From Brevundimonas sp. SGAir0440 (lineage in GTDB: Bacteria; Pseudomonadota; Alphaproteobacteria; Caulobacterales; Caulobacteraceae), in assembly GCF_005484585.1 (NCBI RefSeq), contig NZ_CP039435.1:62001-126000 (forward strand): a DNA stretch of 64,000 nucleotides, written 5' to 3'. The number at the start of each line of letters is the position of its first letter. The stretch's first letter is position 1. Position numbers and translations under genes: made by a program. The notes under the pieces are model-generated. The model saw only the letters and a program-made list of their open reading frames with translations, had not been told where the DNA came from and did not search any database. Below are positions 50,906-60,793 of the stretch, in pieces.

Positions 50906-51700
50906 TTAAGCGGCTTCCTTCTGGCGCGACGGGTGGAAGAACAGCGCCTGGCTGATCGCCGCCTTCACCGTTTCCGGCTGGAAGGGCTTGGTGATCAGGA
51001 ATGTCGGTTCGGGACGCTCGCCGGTCAACAGACGCTCCGGGAAGGCGGTGATGAAGATCACCGGCACGTCCATGGTCTTCAGGATATCCTTGACCGCATC
51101 AATGCCCGACGAGCCGTCGGCCAGCTGGATGTCAGCCAGTACCAGACCCGGCTTGTGGCGGGCGACGGCGTCGATCGCCTCGTCGTGCGTCGTGGCGGTG
51201 CCGGTGACGCGGTGACCCAGTTCCGTGACCAGGCTCTGGATGTCGGCCGAAATGATGGCCTCGTCCTCGATGACCAGAACATCGGTGGCCAGTTCGGCGT
51301 CGATGTCGGCTTGGGCGTCGGCGATCAGACGTTCCACGTCGCGCGGATCGGCGGACAGGATTTGCGCGGCTTCCGAGGGGGTGAAGCCTTCAAGCGCGGT
51401 CAGCAGGAAGGCCTGACGCGAGCGCGGGGCGATACGCAGCAGACGCTGCGAGGCGTCGCTGCCCGTGGTTTCCAGCGTGCCAGTTTCCAGCTGCGCGCCG
51501 GTCGAGGACCAGATCGCGTGGAAGACATGATAAAGAGCGACCCGCGGCGTCATGTCAGCCGACAGCTGCTGCTCGCCGGCGGCCAGGGCCTCCAGAGCGA
51601 CGCGGACATAGTTGTCGCCGGTAGATTGATCGCCGGTCAGGGCGCGTGCGTAACGGCGCACATAAGGAAGGTGCGGCGCGAGTCTGGCCAGAAGGCTCAT
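50906..51700 (-). CDS. phyR: Anti-anti-sigma response regulator PhyR
   Basis: Central switch of the alphaproteobacterial general stress response. The 264-residue protein has an N-terminal sigma-like domain (about residues 1-135, EcfG-mimic without DNA-binding function) and a C-terminal receiver domain with acidic pocket VIEDEA, phospho-acceptor Asp190 (LVLADIQLADG) and Lys in FLITKPF. When phosphorylated it captures NepR and frees EcfG. It is divergent from nepR-ecfG-phyK and has its own EcfG promoter, giving positive feedback. Confidence 0.96.
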   Translation of the reverse strand: MSLLARLAPHLPYVRRYARALTGDQSTGDNYVRVALEALAAGEQQLSADMTPRVALYHVFHAIWSSTGAQLETGTLETTGSDASQRLLRIAPRSRQAFLLTALEGFTPSEAAQILSADPRDVERLIADAQADIDAELATDVLVIEDEAIISADIQSLVTELGHRVTGTATTHDEAIDAVARHKPGLVLADIQLADGSSGIDAVKDILKTMDVPVIFITAFPERLLTGERPEPTFLITKPFQPETVKAAISQALFFHPSRQKEAA

Positions 51701-51760
51701 TCAGATAGTCCCCGACAAATCACAGCCCGGCCGGCAAGGCGGGGCGCTACATCAGCCCTA

Positions 51761-51785
51761 AACGTCACATTCGCATCACGGTTCC
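51761..51785 (-). promoter_or_regulatory. EcfG-dependent promoter of phyR
   Basis: On the minus strand GGAAC (51785-51781), 16 nt, CGTT (51764-51761); 61 nt before the phyR ATG. Exact consensus. Confidence 0.88.
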
Positions 51786-51826
51786 GCCGTGGCGAACAAG
51801 CTTTAGCATTAAAAGACGTCCATGCA

Positions 51827-51851
51827 GGAACCCGGCCGGTCTGATGACGTT
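51827..51851 (+). promoter_or_regulatory. EcfG-dependent promoter of nepR-ecfG-phyK
   Basis: GGAAC (51827-51831), 16 nt, CGTT (51848-51851); 50 nt before the nepR ATG at 51902. Exact consensus and back-to-back with the phyR promoter. Confidence 0.88.
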
Positions 51852-51901
51852 TGAGACCGACATCTTCTCGCGATGACAGTTGGGTGGGCTTGGCTCTGTC
51901 T

Positions 51902-52102
51902 ATGATCGATTCTCCGGACTCCTCTCGTCCCAAAGGCGAACAGAAGGGGGAGGCAGGGCTTGAAGAAGCTCGCCTTCGCCAACAGGCCATTGGCGTCAAG
52001 CTGCGGCACATGTTCGACGAGGTCGTCAACGAACCCGTGCCCGATGAGTTTCTCGATATCCTGAAACGCGCCGACGCCAAGTCTTCGGACAGCGCCGCAT
52101 GA
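51902..52102 (+). CDS. nepR: Anti-sigma factor NepR
   Basis: A 66-residue protein. The conserved two-helix core is in IGVKLRHMFDEVVNEPVPDEFLDILKRAD, which wraps round EcfG or, when stress comes, PhyR. The start at 51902 fits the usual length; an upstream in-frame ATG at 51851 overlaps the promoter -10 and cannot be translated from this transcript. Its stop overlaps the ecfG ATG by 4 nt. Confidence 0.93.
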   Translation: MIDSPDSSRPKGEQKGEAGLEEARLRQQAIGVKLRHMFDEVVNEPVPDEFLDILKRADAKSSDSAA

Positions 52103-52710
52103 GCACCTCACGCCTGGGCGCCGCCCCCAAACCCGCGTCGGCCGACGACGAGGGCTTCAAGCGCGAACTGGTCCTGCTGATCCCGCATCTGCGCGCCTTC
52201 GCCCGGACCTTGACCGGCGACCCGACCGCCGCCGACGATCTGGCGCAGGACGCCATGATGAAGGCCTGGGATGCGCGCGCCAGCTATCAGATGGGCACGA
52301 ACATGAAGGCCTGGACCTTCATGATCCTGCGCAACCAGTTCTATTCCGAAAAGCGCCGCTCGTGGCGCCAGTCGCAGCTGGATCAGGAGGCCGCCGAGCG
52401 GACCCTGGTCGCCGTGGACGATCCCGAGGCGCCCGTCGCTCTGGACGAACTGCGTCAGGCTCTGAAGACCCTGCCCGAAGAGCAACGCGAAGCCTTGATT
52501 CTGGTCGGCGCCGGCGGCTTCGCCTATGAAGAAGCAGCCGAAATCTGCGGCTGCGCCGTCGGCACGGTGAAGAGCCGCGTCAGCCGCGCACGCCGGGCCT
52601 TGCAAGCCACGCTGGAGCGGGGCGGTTACGGCCGCGACGGTGAAGCGGCCGGCGACGCCATGCGCACGATCTTGGGCGAGGCCGACAGGCTGGCCGGCGC
52701 CCGGAGCTAA
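52099..52710 (+). CDS. ecfG: General stress ECF sigma factor EcfG (SigT-type)
   Basis: ECF15-group sigma factor of 203 residues. Region 2 is LIPHLRAFARTLTGDPTAADDLAQDAMMKAWDAR with the -10 reading helix, and region 4 is LKTLPEEQREALILVGAGGFAYEEAAEICGCAVGTVKSRVSRARRAL, with recognition helix for the GGAAC element. Four exact target promoters lie within this locus. In Caulobacter the equivalent is SigT. Confidence 0.95.
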   Translation: MSTSRLGAAPKPASADDEGFKRELVLLIPHLRAFARTLTGDPTAADDLAQDAMMKAWDARASYQMGTNMKAWTFMILRNQFYSEKRRSWRQSQLDQEAAERTLVAVDDPEAPVALDELRQALKTLPEEQREALILVGAGGFAYEEAAEICGCAVGTVKSRVSRARRALQATLERGGYGRDGEAAGDAMRTILGEADRLAGARS

Positions 52711-52716
52711 GCGGCG

Positions 52717-54507
52717 GTGAACGAGACGAGCAGGGAGGCCTCCAGGTCGCGGCTCGGTCGCACGTGGAAATCGGATCGCTTTCAGGGCATCCGGTTTCGA
52801 CTGGGTGCGGCCATGGCCATGGCCCTGCTGCCGATCTTCGTTCTCAGCCTGATCCAGACCCAGGCGGACTTCCAAAGACAGGCCGACGACCGGCAGGTCG
52901 ACCTTCAACTGGCGGCCGAACGCAGCGCCTCCAGCGCCAAGGCCAAGCTGGACAGCGCCCAGGTGCTGTTGCGCGCGCTCAGCCCCGATGCGGTCGGCCC
53001 CTATTGCGCACCGCGCCTGACGGCGCTGGTCGGACGTCTGGAAGGTTACGAGGGTCTGTATCGCATCAGCCCGACGGGCGAGGCGGTGTGCGCCTCGGGC
53101 CGGGCGGACGGCGTGAGATCCGGCGTGGCGCCCGCCGCCCAGGCGACCTGGTTCCAGCGGTTGCGCAATGGCGAAGAACTGGTCGTCATGCGCGCCCCCG
53201 ATGGCGCCGGCTATGAAGGCGCGCTGATCGTGGCCACCCGCGCCGAGCGCCCGATGGGCCGTTTCGACGGCGCCATGGTCGCCGTGATCCCCTTCTCCGC
53301 CCTGCAACCCGATGTGGCCGACCCCGCCCTGCCCTCGGACGCGGAAGCGGTATTGACCGACGGCGCCGGCCGCATTCTGACGGCCAGCGATCCCGACGTC
53401 TTCAAACTGTCGGCCGGCGACGACATCGCCGGCTGGGTCGGCCGAGCGCGCGATCAAGGGTCCGCCGTGTTCGAAGCGAAGGATGCGCAGAATCAGCGCC
53501 GCGACTATGCGGGCGCGGCCCTGGCCGGCGGCGATCTTTACGCCCTGTTGTCAGCCCCGGCGCCCGGCTGGCTGTCATGGGCGCGGCTCAATCCGATCGG
53601 CACCCTGCTGCTGCCGCTGGGCGCTTGGTTGACGGCGTTCGCGGCGGTGATGCTGCTGTCCGAACGCATCTTCATCCGCTGGCTGGACTATCTGGAGCGG
53701 GTCGCGGCCATCTACGCCAAGGGTCGGTTCTCGGTGCGTCCGCTGCAGGCGATGAACGCCCCGTCGGAAATCCGCACCATGGCGCGCACCCTGGACGAGA
53801 TGGCCGAGGCTATCACCCTGCGCGACCGCGAGCTGACGGACGCCTTGATGGAAAAGGACGCGCTGATGCGCGAAATCCATCACCGGGTGAAGAACAACCT
53901 TCAGATCATCTCCTCCCTGCTGTCGATGCAGCAGCGCGCGCTAACCGATGCACCGGCCAAGGCGGCGCTGGGTGATACGCGCCAGCGCATCTCGGCCTTG
54001 GCCCTGATCTACCGCACCCTTTATCAGAGCAACGACATCCGCCACGCCGATGCGCGCGAGTTTCTGAACGAACTGGTGGGACAGCTGATCGCAAGCGAAG
54101 CCGGGCGCGGACCGGTGGTCATCAGCTCGGTGGACGCCGATTCCCTGCATGTCGATCCCGACAAGCTGGCGCCCCTGGCGCTGTGGCTTGTCGAAGCGGT
54201 CAGCAATGCGCAGAAACACGCCTTCGCCCACAGCGGCGGCGAGCTGAAGGTGCGCTTCCGCGTCCAGGGCGAGACATCGGTTCTGGAAGTCGAAGACAAT
54301 GGCCCAGGCGCCCAGGCCGGCGCCGAGGTCGGGGTGGGCCGCACCCTGATGAGCGCCTTCGCCAAACAGCTGCGCGGCGAGACCGAGTTCGCCGCCCCGC
54401 CCGGCGGCGGCACCATCGCCCGCATGATCTTCGCCACCCCCGAAGCACTCGCGCCCGTCGATCCGGCGGACAAGACGCCCGGAACCGCAGCGCTGGCGTC
54501 GCGTTGA
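52717..54507 (+). CDS. phyK: PhyK-type membrane histidine kinase (HisKA_2/HWE family)
   Basis: A 596-residue sensor kinase, GTG start, 6 nt after ecfG. Membrane segments at about 28-48 and 293-317 enclose a periplasmic sensor domain with one Cys pair (Cys97 and Cys125). A HAMP-like linker (about 318-370) leads to the HisKA_2 dimerisation helix REIHHRVKNNLQIISSLLSMQ with phospho-His388, and an ATPase domain with NAQKHAFAHS and DNGPG. It should phosphorylate PhyR in response to envelope or oxidative stress. Confidence 0.93.
   Translation: MNETSREASRSRLGRTWKSDRFQGIRFRLGAAMAMALLPIFVLSLIQTQADFQRQADDRQVDLQLAAERSASSAKAKLDSAQVLLRALSPDAVGPYCAPRLTALVGRLEGYEGLYRISPTGEAVCASGRADGVRSGVAPAAQATWFQRLRNGEELVVMRAPDGAGYEGALIVATRAERPMGRFDGAMVAVIPFSALQPDVADPALPSDAEAVLTDGAGRILTASDPDVFKLSAGDDIAGWVGRARDQGSAVFEAKDAQNQRRDYAGAALAGGDLYALLSAPAPGWLSWARLNPIGTLLLPLGAWLTAFAAVMLLSERIFIRWLDYLERVAAIYAKGRFSVRPLQAMNAPSEIRTMARTLDEMAEAITLRDRELTDALMEKDALMREIHHRVKNNLQIISSLLSMQQRALTDAPAKAALGDTRQRISALALIYRTLYQSNDIRHADAREFLNELVGQLIASEAGRGPVVISSVDADSLHVDPDKLAPLALWLVEAVSNAQKHAFAHSGGELKVRFRVQGETSVLEVEDNGPGAQAGAEVGVGRTLMSAFAKQLRGETEFAAPPGGGTIARMIFATPEALAPVDPADKTPGTAALASR
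54481..54505 (+). promoter_or_regulatory. EcfG-dependent promoter of the entericidin-like gene
   Basis: GGAAC (54481-54485), 16 nt, CGTT (54502-54505). It lies inside the last codons of phyK, so the coding sequence and promoter share bases, and ends 52 nt before the entericidin-like ATG. Confidence 0.8.
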
Positions 54508-54557
54508 TGAGCCGAGACCGGCGGAGTTTCACCCCGGCCAACCCTGGAGCTTCCCCT

Positions 54558-54695
54558 ATGCGCAAGATTTTCGTTCTGGTCGCCGCCGCCGCCGCCCTGA
54601 CCACCGCCGCCTGCAACACTGTCGAAGGCGTGGGCCGCGACACCCAGGCCGCCGGCCAGGCCGTGACCGGCGCCGCTCAAGACGCCAAGAACTAA
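54558..54695 (+). CDS. Entericidin-like small lipoprotein
   Basis: A 45-residue lipoprotein: signal MRKIFVLVAAAAALTTAAC with the lipobox Cys at residue 19, then NTVEGVGRDTQAAGQAVTGAA, the exact pattern of entericidin EcnA/EcnB. These membrane lipoproteins are linked to stress and programmed lysis. Start at 54558 is the only Met before the signal; the frame is open further upstream only as a shadow of phyK. An EcfG promoter precedes it and a terminator follows. Confidence 0.88.
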   Translation: MRKIFVLVAAAAALTTAACNTVEGVGRDTQAAGQAVTGAAQDAKN

Positions 54696-54731
54696 TCGAC
54701 GGCTGCAGCCCAGGCTGAAGCATTCGACCGG

Positions 54732-54759
54732 CAAGGCCCCGCATCGTCGGGGCCTTGTT
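54732..54759 (+). terminator. Probable terminator after the entericidin-like gene
   Basis: CAAGGCCCCG (54732-54741) pairs perfectly with CGGGGCCTTG (54748-54757). The tail is TTCGTTTC, so the U tract is interrupted and efficiency may be moderate. Confidence 0.7.
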
Positions 54760-54788
54760 CGTTTCAGGACCGCGATAGGAGCCATCCC

Positions 54789-56243
54789 GTGAACCACACC
54801 GCCCGCGACGCCGGCCTCAAACTCTTGCGCCAGCACGCCCTGATCGCCGGCAAGGCCGTACCCGCCAACGGCGGCGGCATCGCCGTCGATGATCCGGCGA
54901 CCGGCGATGTGATCGGCCACGTCCCCGATCTGGGCGCCGACGAGACCGAACAGGCCATCGCGGCGGCGAGCGAGACGTTCAAGACCTGGTCGCGATCCGA
55001 CCCGCACGCGCGCGCCGCCTTCCTGCGCAAATGGGCGGCGCTGATCGACGACAACCTGGAGGGTCTTGGCGCCCTGATGGCGCTGGAGAACGGCAAGCCG
55101 TTCGAGGAGGCCAAGGGCGAGGTCACCTACGCCAACGGCTTCTTGAAATGGTTCGCGGGCCAAGCCGAGCGGCTGATCGGCGAGACCCAGGACAGTCCGC
55201 TGGGCCATCTGATCCTGACCTATCGCGAGGCTGTCGGACCCTGCGCCCTGATCACGCCCTGGAACTTCCCCGCCGCCATGCTGACGCGAAAGCTGGGGCC
55301 GGCGTTCGCGGCAGGCTGCACCGCCGTGGTCAAGCCGGCCAGCCAGACGCCCTTCACCGCCATCGCCCTGGCCGAACTGGCCTATGAAGCGGGCCTGCCG
55401 AAAGGCGCCCTGTCGATCGTCACCGGGGACGCCGCCACCATCGGCAAGGCGCTGACCGACAGCCCGGACATCCGCAAACTGTCCTTCACCGGCTCGACCG
55501 GGGTAGGCCGCAAACTGGCCGAGCAGTGCGCGGGAACGCTGAAGCGGGTGTCGATGGAGCTGGGCGGCGCGGCGCCGCTGATCGTCTTCGCCGACGCCGA
55601 TCTGGATCTGGCCGTGGCGGAGACCATCAAGGGCAAGTTCAGGAACTCGGGCCAGACCTGCGTCTGTCCGAACCGCGTCTATGTCGAGCGGTCGGTCGCC
55701 GAGACCTATGCCGAGAAACTGGCCGCCGAGGTGGCCAAGATCGTGGTCGGTCCCGCCTTCGACGACGGCGTGAAGGTCGGGCCGCTGATCGAGGACAAGG
55801 CCATCGACAAGGTCGAAAAGCATGTGGCGGCGATCAAGGCCGACGGCGGACGCGTGCTGACCGGCGGCTCGCGCCACGATCTGGGCGGCCGCTTCTTCCA
55901 GCCGACCGTCACCTTGGGCGGAAATGATGAACTGTTCCGTGAGGAAGAGACGTTTGGCCCCATGATCCCCGTCTTCGCCTTCGACACCGAGGACGAGGCG
56001 CTGGAGAAGGCCAACGCCAGCGACTATGGCCTCGCCTCCTATCTGTTCACGCGCGATCTGGACCGGGCCATGCGGTTCAGCCGTCGGATTGAGGCGGGGA
56101 TGTGCGGGGTCAACACCGGCCTGATCTCCACCGCTGTCGCCCCGTTCGGCGGGGTCAAGCAGTCGGGCTATGGCCGCGAAGGCTCGATCCACGGCATCGA
56201 CGAATATGTGGACGTCAAGACGGTGACGCTGGCGCTGAAATAG
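54789..56243 (+). CDS. gabD: Succinate-semialdehyde dehydrogenase, NAD(P)+
   Basis: A 484-residue aldehyde dehydrogenase, GTG start. PWNFPAAMLTRKLGPAFAAG is the cofactor loop, the general base Glu is in RVSMELGGAAPLIVF and the nucleophile Cys in GQTCVCPNRVYV. The Cys-x-Cys context and overall match indicate GabD, which oxidises succinate semialdehyde from GABA or putrescine breakdown to succinate. It could thus drain polyamine catabolism, but no gabT is adjacent. Confidence 0.92.
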   Translation: MNHTARDAGLKLLRQHALIAGKAVPANGGGIAVDDPATGDVIGHVPDLGADETEQAIAAASETFKTWSRSDPHARAAFLRKWAALIDDNLEGLGALMALENGKPFEEAKGEVTYANGFLKWFAGQAERLIGETQDSPLGHLILTYREAVGPCALITPWNFPAAMLTRKLGPAFAAGCTAVVKPASQTPFTAIALAELAYEAGLPKGALSIVTGDAATIGKALTDSPDIRKLSFTGSTGVGRKLAEQCAGTLKRVSMELGGAAPLIVFADADLDLAVAETIKGKFRNSGQTCVCPNRVYVERSVAETYAEKLAAEVAKIVVGPAFDDGVKVGPLIEDKAIDKVEKHVAAIKADGGRVLTGGSRHDLGGRFFQPTVTLGGNDELFREEETFGPMIPVFAFDTEDEALEKANASDYGLASYLFTRDLDRAMRFSRRIEAGMCGVNTGLISTAVAPFGGVKQSGYGREGSIHGIDEYVDVKTVTLALK

Positions 56244-56265
56244 CGCCGGGTCGCCGGGCCTGTAA

Positions 56266-57342
<1,077 letters not shown>

Positions 57343-58482
57343 TCAAGCCTCCGTTGCGGGTTCCGGTTCGGGCTTGCGGCGGGTCGGCTTCGGTTTGTCG
57401 GTCGTCTTGCCCTCGTTCGCATAGGGCTCGCCGTCGCCCGACAGCAGGATCGCCATCCAGCGCGAACCCTTGAACTCGGCCAGGATCGCCATGGCCATGA
57501 CCGCCAGCGGCGTCGACAGGAACATGCCGACCACGCCCCACAGCTTGCCCCAGAAGGCCAGGGCCAGCAGCACCACGACTGGGTCGATGTTCTGGTTGTC
57601 GCCCTGCATGCGCGGCTGGATGAAGTTGCCGACGACGAACAGGATCACCTGCAACCCGACCAGCAGGATGGCGGCGGGCCAATAGCTTTCGAACTGGACC
57701 AGGGCGAACAGCGGCGGGGCCAGACCGGCCACCGCCCCGCCCAGAACAGGGATGAAGCCGACGATGAAGATCACGAAGGTCCAGAACTCGGCGTTCTGAA
57801 GCCCGACGGCCCGCATCAGGATCCAGGCGACGACGCAGATCATCGCGCCGGTCACCGACTGCACCCAGATATAGCCCTCTACCCCGCCGCGTACGCGCTG
57901 GAACACCGCGACCGCCTCGTCGCGCTGGGCCTCGGACGGGAACATGGCGACGATTTTGCGCCGGAAGCCGACCTGAGAGGCCAGCAGAAAGCCCAGATAG
58001 ATCAGGACGAAGAAGGCGCCCGAGGCGATGCCCTGCACCTGGAACGCCATGGATGTCAGCCAGCCGCGCACATCGACGCCGCTGATCAGATCCTGCGCCG
58101 TCGGCGGATTGGCCAAGCGCACCAGCCCATAGGCGTCGCGAATGATCTGATCGATGCGCGGGCCGATGTTGGCCGACACGCCGGACGCCTCGCCGAAGAA
58201 GCCCGCCGCCCCGTTCACGATGATGGCGATGGAGGCGAAGAAGGCCAGCACCACCAGCGTCAGGGCCGCGATCCCGGCCATGCGGCTGTTCAATGGCGTG
58301 CGCGCCTCGACCGACCGCTTCACCCCGTCGATCATGATCAAGAGAAAGATGGCCATCGCCAGCGGCGTCAGGATGTCGCGCAGCCAGTAGATCGCCGCCC
58401 CGGCCGCGACCGTGGCGATGACGCCGAGGGCATTGCGAGCGGCGACCGAGGATGGCGTGGCGATGGGGTTTTTCATGAGCAT
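57343..58482 (-). CDS. AI-2E-family transporter
   Basis: A 379-residue membrane protein of the AI-2E/PerM family (PF01594) with about eight hydrophobic segments and a conserved central stretch VTGAMICVVAWILMRAVGL and FWTFVIFIVGFIPVLGGAVAGLAP. Family members are exporters or ion antiporters; the AI-2 link is only in E. coli TqsA. C-terminus is Lys/Pro-rich. Convergent with obgE, with stops adjacent and no obvious terminator. Confidence 0.9.
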   Translation of the reverse strand: MLMKNPIATPSSVAARNALGVIATVAAGAAIYWLRDILTPLAMAIFLLIMIDGVKRSVEARTPLNSRMAGIAALTLVVLAFFASIAIIVNGAAGFFGEASGVSANIGPRIDQIIRDAYGLVRLANPPTAQDLISGVDVRGWLTSMAFQVQGIASGAFFVLIYLGFLLASQVGFRRKIVAMFPSEAQRDEAVAVFQRVRGGVEGYIWVQSVTGAMICVVAWILMRAVGLQNAEFWTFVIFIVGFIPVLGGAVAGLAPPLFALVQFESYWPAAILLVGLQVILFVVGNFIQPRMQGDNQNIDPVVVLLALAFWGKLWGVVGMFLSTPLAVMAMAILAEFKGSRWMAILLSGDGEPYANEGKTTDKPKPTRRKPEPEPATEA

Positions 58483-58574
58483 GTTGTCGAACCGCCCGCC
58501 GTCGCCGTCAATCGCTGTTCCGAGCGCGCGGGGAACGCGCTAGACCTTTGCCGGAGACGCCATCGGAGACCCCA

Positions 58575-60137
58575 ATGCCCGACGCCCTGCCCGGCCTGTT
58601 CCTCGGCCAGTCCGACGCCGCCCAGCCGGAAAATCTGCTGTTCAACCGCGCCAACCGTCACGGCGTCGTCGCCGGCGCGACCGGCACCGGCAAGACGGTC
58701 ACGTTGCAGATCATGGCCCAGGGCTTTTCCGACGCCGGGGTGCCGGTCTTCTGCGCCGATGTGAAGGGCGACCTGTCGGGCATCTCTCAGGTCGGCGCGC
58801 CGAATGAGAAGCTGATCGCCCGCGCAGCCGAGATGGGCCTGACCCTGACGCCGCGCGCCGCCCCGACCGTCTTCTGGGACCTGTATGGCCAGAAGGGGCA
58901 TCCGATCCGCACCACGGTGTCCGAGATCGGTCCGGTGCTGATGGCGCGGATGCTGAACCTGAACGAGGTGCAGGAGGGCGTGCTGACCGTCGTCTTCCAC
59001 GTCGCGGACAAGGAAGGTCTGCTGCTGCTGGACCTCGACGACCTGAGGAGCCTGCTGGTCTATGTCGGCGAGAACGCCGAACGGATCGGGCGCGAGGTCG
59101 GCAATGTCGCCCCCGCCTCCATCGCCGCCATCCAGCGCGCGCTGTTGCAGGTCGAGCAGCAGGGCGGCGACGCCTTCTTCGGCGAACCGGTGCTGAAGCT
59201 GGAAGACATGATCCGCGTCGGCCTGGACGGCCGGGGCCAGGTCAATGTCCTGGATTCGACCCGGCTGATGAACAGCCCGCGCCTGTACGCGGCCTTCCTG
59301 CTGTGGCTGCTGTCGGAGCTGTTCGAACAGCTTCCCGAGGTGGGCGATCCGGAAAAGCCGCGCCTGGTCTTCTTCTTCGACGAGGCGCATCTGCTGTTCA
59401 ACGACGCCCCCCGCGCCCTGCTGGAAAAGGTCGAACAGGTCGTGCGCCTGATCCGGTCAAAAGGCGTCGGGGTCTATTTCGTGACGCAAAACCCGGCCGA
59501 TATTCCCGACAGCGTCCTGGCCCAGCTGGGCAACCGCATTCAGCACGCGCTTCGCGCCTATACGCCGTCGGAACAGAAGGGGCTGAGGGCGGCCTCGCAG
59601 AGTTTCCGCGCCAACGCCGCCTTCGACACGGCCGAGGCCATTCAGGCTCTGGGCGTGGGCGAGGCCCTGGTGTCGGTGCTGGACGAAAAGGGCGCGCCGA
59701 CCATCGTGGCCCGCACCAAGATTCGCCCGCCGGCCTCGCGCCTGGGTCCGGCGACCGATACGGAGCGCGCCGCCGTCATGGCCGCCAGTCCGGTGCGGGG
59801 CCTTTACGAGCAGGTGCTGAACCGCGAATCCGCCGCCGAAATCCTGGCCAACCGCCACAGCGCCGCCGATCAGGCTGAAGTTCAGGCCAAGGCGCAGGCC
59901 GAGGCCGACAAGGCCGCCGCCGCTCAGGCCAAGGCCGATCAGAAGGCCGCCGAGGCGCGGGCGAAGGCTCAGGCTCAGGCCGAAGCGCGGGCGGCGCGCG
60001 AGGCCGCAAGGCCGGCGCGTCGGTCCACCCGCGAAACCCCGGTCGAGGCGCTGACCAAGTCGGTCCTGCGCACCGCTGGGTCGACCCTGACCCGCGAGCT
60101 GATGCGCGGTCTGCTGGGCGGGCTGAAGCGGCGCTAG
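58575..60137 (+). CDS. HerA-like helicase/ATPase (DUF853, YjgR family)
   Basis: Start at the ATG at 58575, preceded by GGAGAC; a TTG at 58548 is less likely. The 520-residue protein has Walker A GATGTGKTVTLQ, the VKGDLSG strand, Walker B RLVFFFDEAHLLF and the sensor VTQNPADIP, as in DUF853 ATPases. The C-terminus holds a long Ala/Lys/Glu-rich coiled coil (about 430-490) and ends in a Gly/Arg helix. The substrate is unknown; DNA is presumed from HerA homology. Confidence 0.88.
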   Translation: MPDALPGLFLGQSDAAQPENLLFNRANRHGVVAGATGTGKTVTLQIMAQGFSDAGVPVFCADVKGDLSGISQVGAPNEKLIARAAEMGLTLTPRAAPTVFWDLYGQKGHPIRTTVSEIGPVLMARMLNLNEVQEGVLTVVFHVADKEGLLLLDLDDLRSLLVYVGENAERIGREVGNVAPASIAAIQRALLQVEQQGGDAFFGEPVLKLEDMIRVGLDGRGQVNVLDSTRLMNSPRLYAAFLLWLLSELFEQLPEVGDPEKPRLVFFFDEAHLLFNDAPRALLEKVEQVVRLIRSKGVGVYFVTQNPADIPDSVLAQLGNRIQHALRAYTPSEQKGLRAASQSFRANAAFDTAEAIQALGVGEALVSVLDEKGAPTIVARTKIRPPASRLGPATDTERAAVMAASPVRGLYEQVLNRESAAEILANRHSAADQAEVQAKAQAEADKAAAAQAKADQKAAEARAKAQAQAEARAAREAARPARRSTRETPVEALTKSVLRTAGSTLTRELMRGLLGGLKRR

Positions 60138-60186
60138 GTTCCACTCGGGTCTTGCAACGGGGCGGGGGCGAGCGCATCTCCCGCCC

Positions 60187-60747
60187 ATGTTCATCCAGAC
60201 CGAACCCACGCCCAATCCGAACGTGCTGAAGTTCCTGCCCGGCCGCGACGTGTCGCCGACCGCCGCGCTGGAATATCGCACCATCGACGAGGCGACGGCC
60301 TCTCCGCTGGCGGAGGCCTTGTTCGAACTAGAAGGCGTCGACGGCGTCTTCTTCGGCGCGGACTATGTTTCGGTGACCCGCCAGCCTCAGGGTCCGGAAT
60401 GGTCGGAGATGAAGGCGCCGATCCTGGGCGTCGTCATGGATCACTTCGTCTCGGGTCAGGCGCTGACGCGCGGCGCCGGCGGCGAAACCGACGGCCATGC
60501 CGAGGACGACAGCGAGATCGTCGCCGAAATCAAGGCCCTGCTGGACAGCCGCATTCGTCCCGCCGTGGCCCAGGACGGCGGCGACATCCTGTTTGATTCT
60601 TTCGACGAGGCGACGGGCGTGCTTAACCTGCGGATGCGCGGCGCCTGCGCCGGCTGCCCGTCGTCGTCGGCGACCTTGAAGGCCGGGGTCGAGCAGATGA
60701 TGCGCCACTATGTCCCCGAAGTGACGCGGGTCGAGCAGACCCTCTGA
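60187..60747 (+). CDS. Nfu/NifU-type iron-sulfur scaffold
   Basis: Fe-S delivery protein of 186 residues. N-terminal Nfu domain (MFIQTEPTPNPNVLKFLPG) is followed by a C-terminal NifU domain with the cluster motif CAGC (GACAGCPSSSATLKAGVEQMM). It donates [4Fe-4S] clusters to clients, possibly including MiaB encoded 1.7 kb downstream. First gene of a plus-strand run that continues with tsaB. Confidence 0.93.
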   Translation: MFIQTEPTPNPNVLKFLPGRDVSPTAALEYRTIDEATASPLAEALFELEGVDGVFFGADYVSVTRQPQGPEWSEMKAPILGVVMDHFVSGQALTRGAGGETDGHAEDDSEIVAEIKALLDSRIRPAVAQDGGDILFDSFDEATGVLNLRMRGACAGCPSSSATLKAGVEQMMRHYVPEVTRVEQTL

Positions 60748-60793
60748 TCCGGACGCGGTGGCGGTTCTGCGACGCGCCGCCTAGAAGACGCCC

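Noticed and set aside
50462-50909. Short open frames on both strands across the candidate small RNA
   Set aside because: Products are low complexity and end inside neighbouring genes; promoter and terminator placement instead favour a non-coding transcript.
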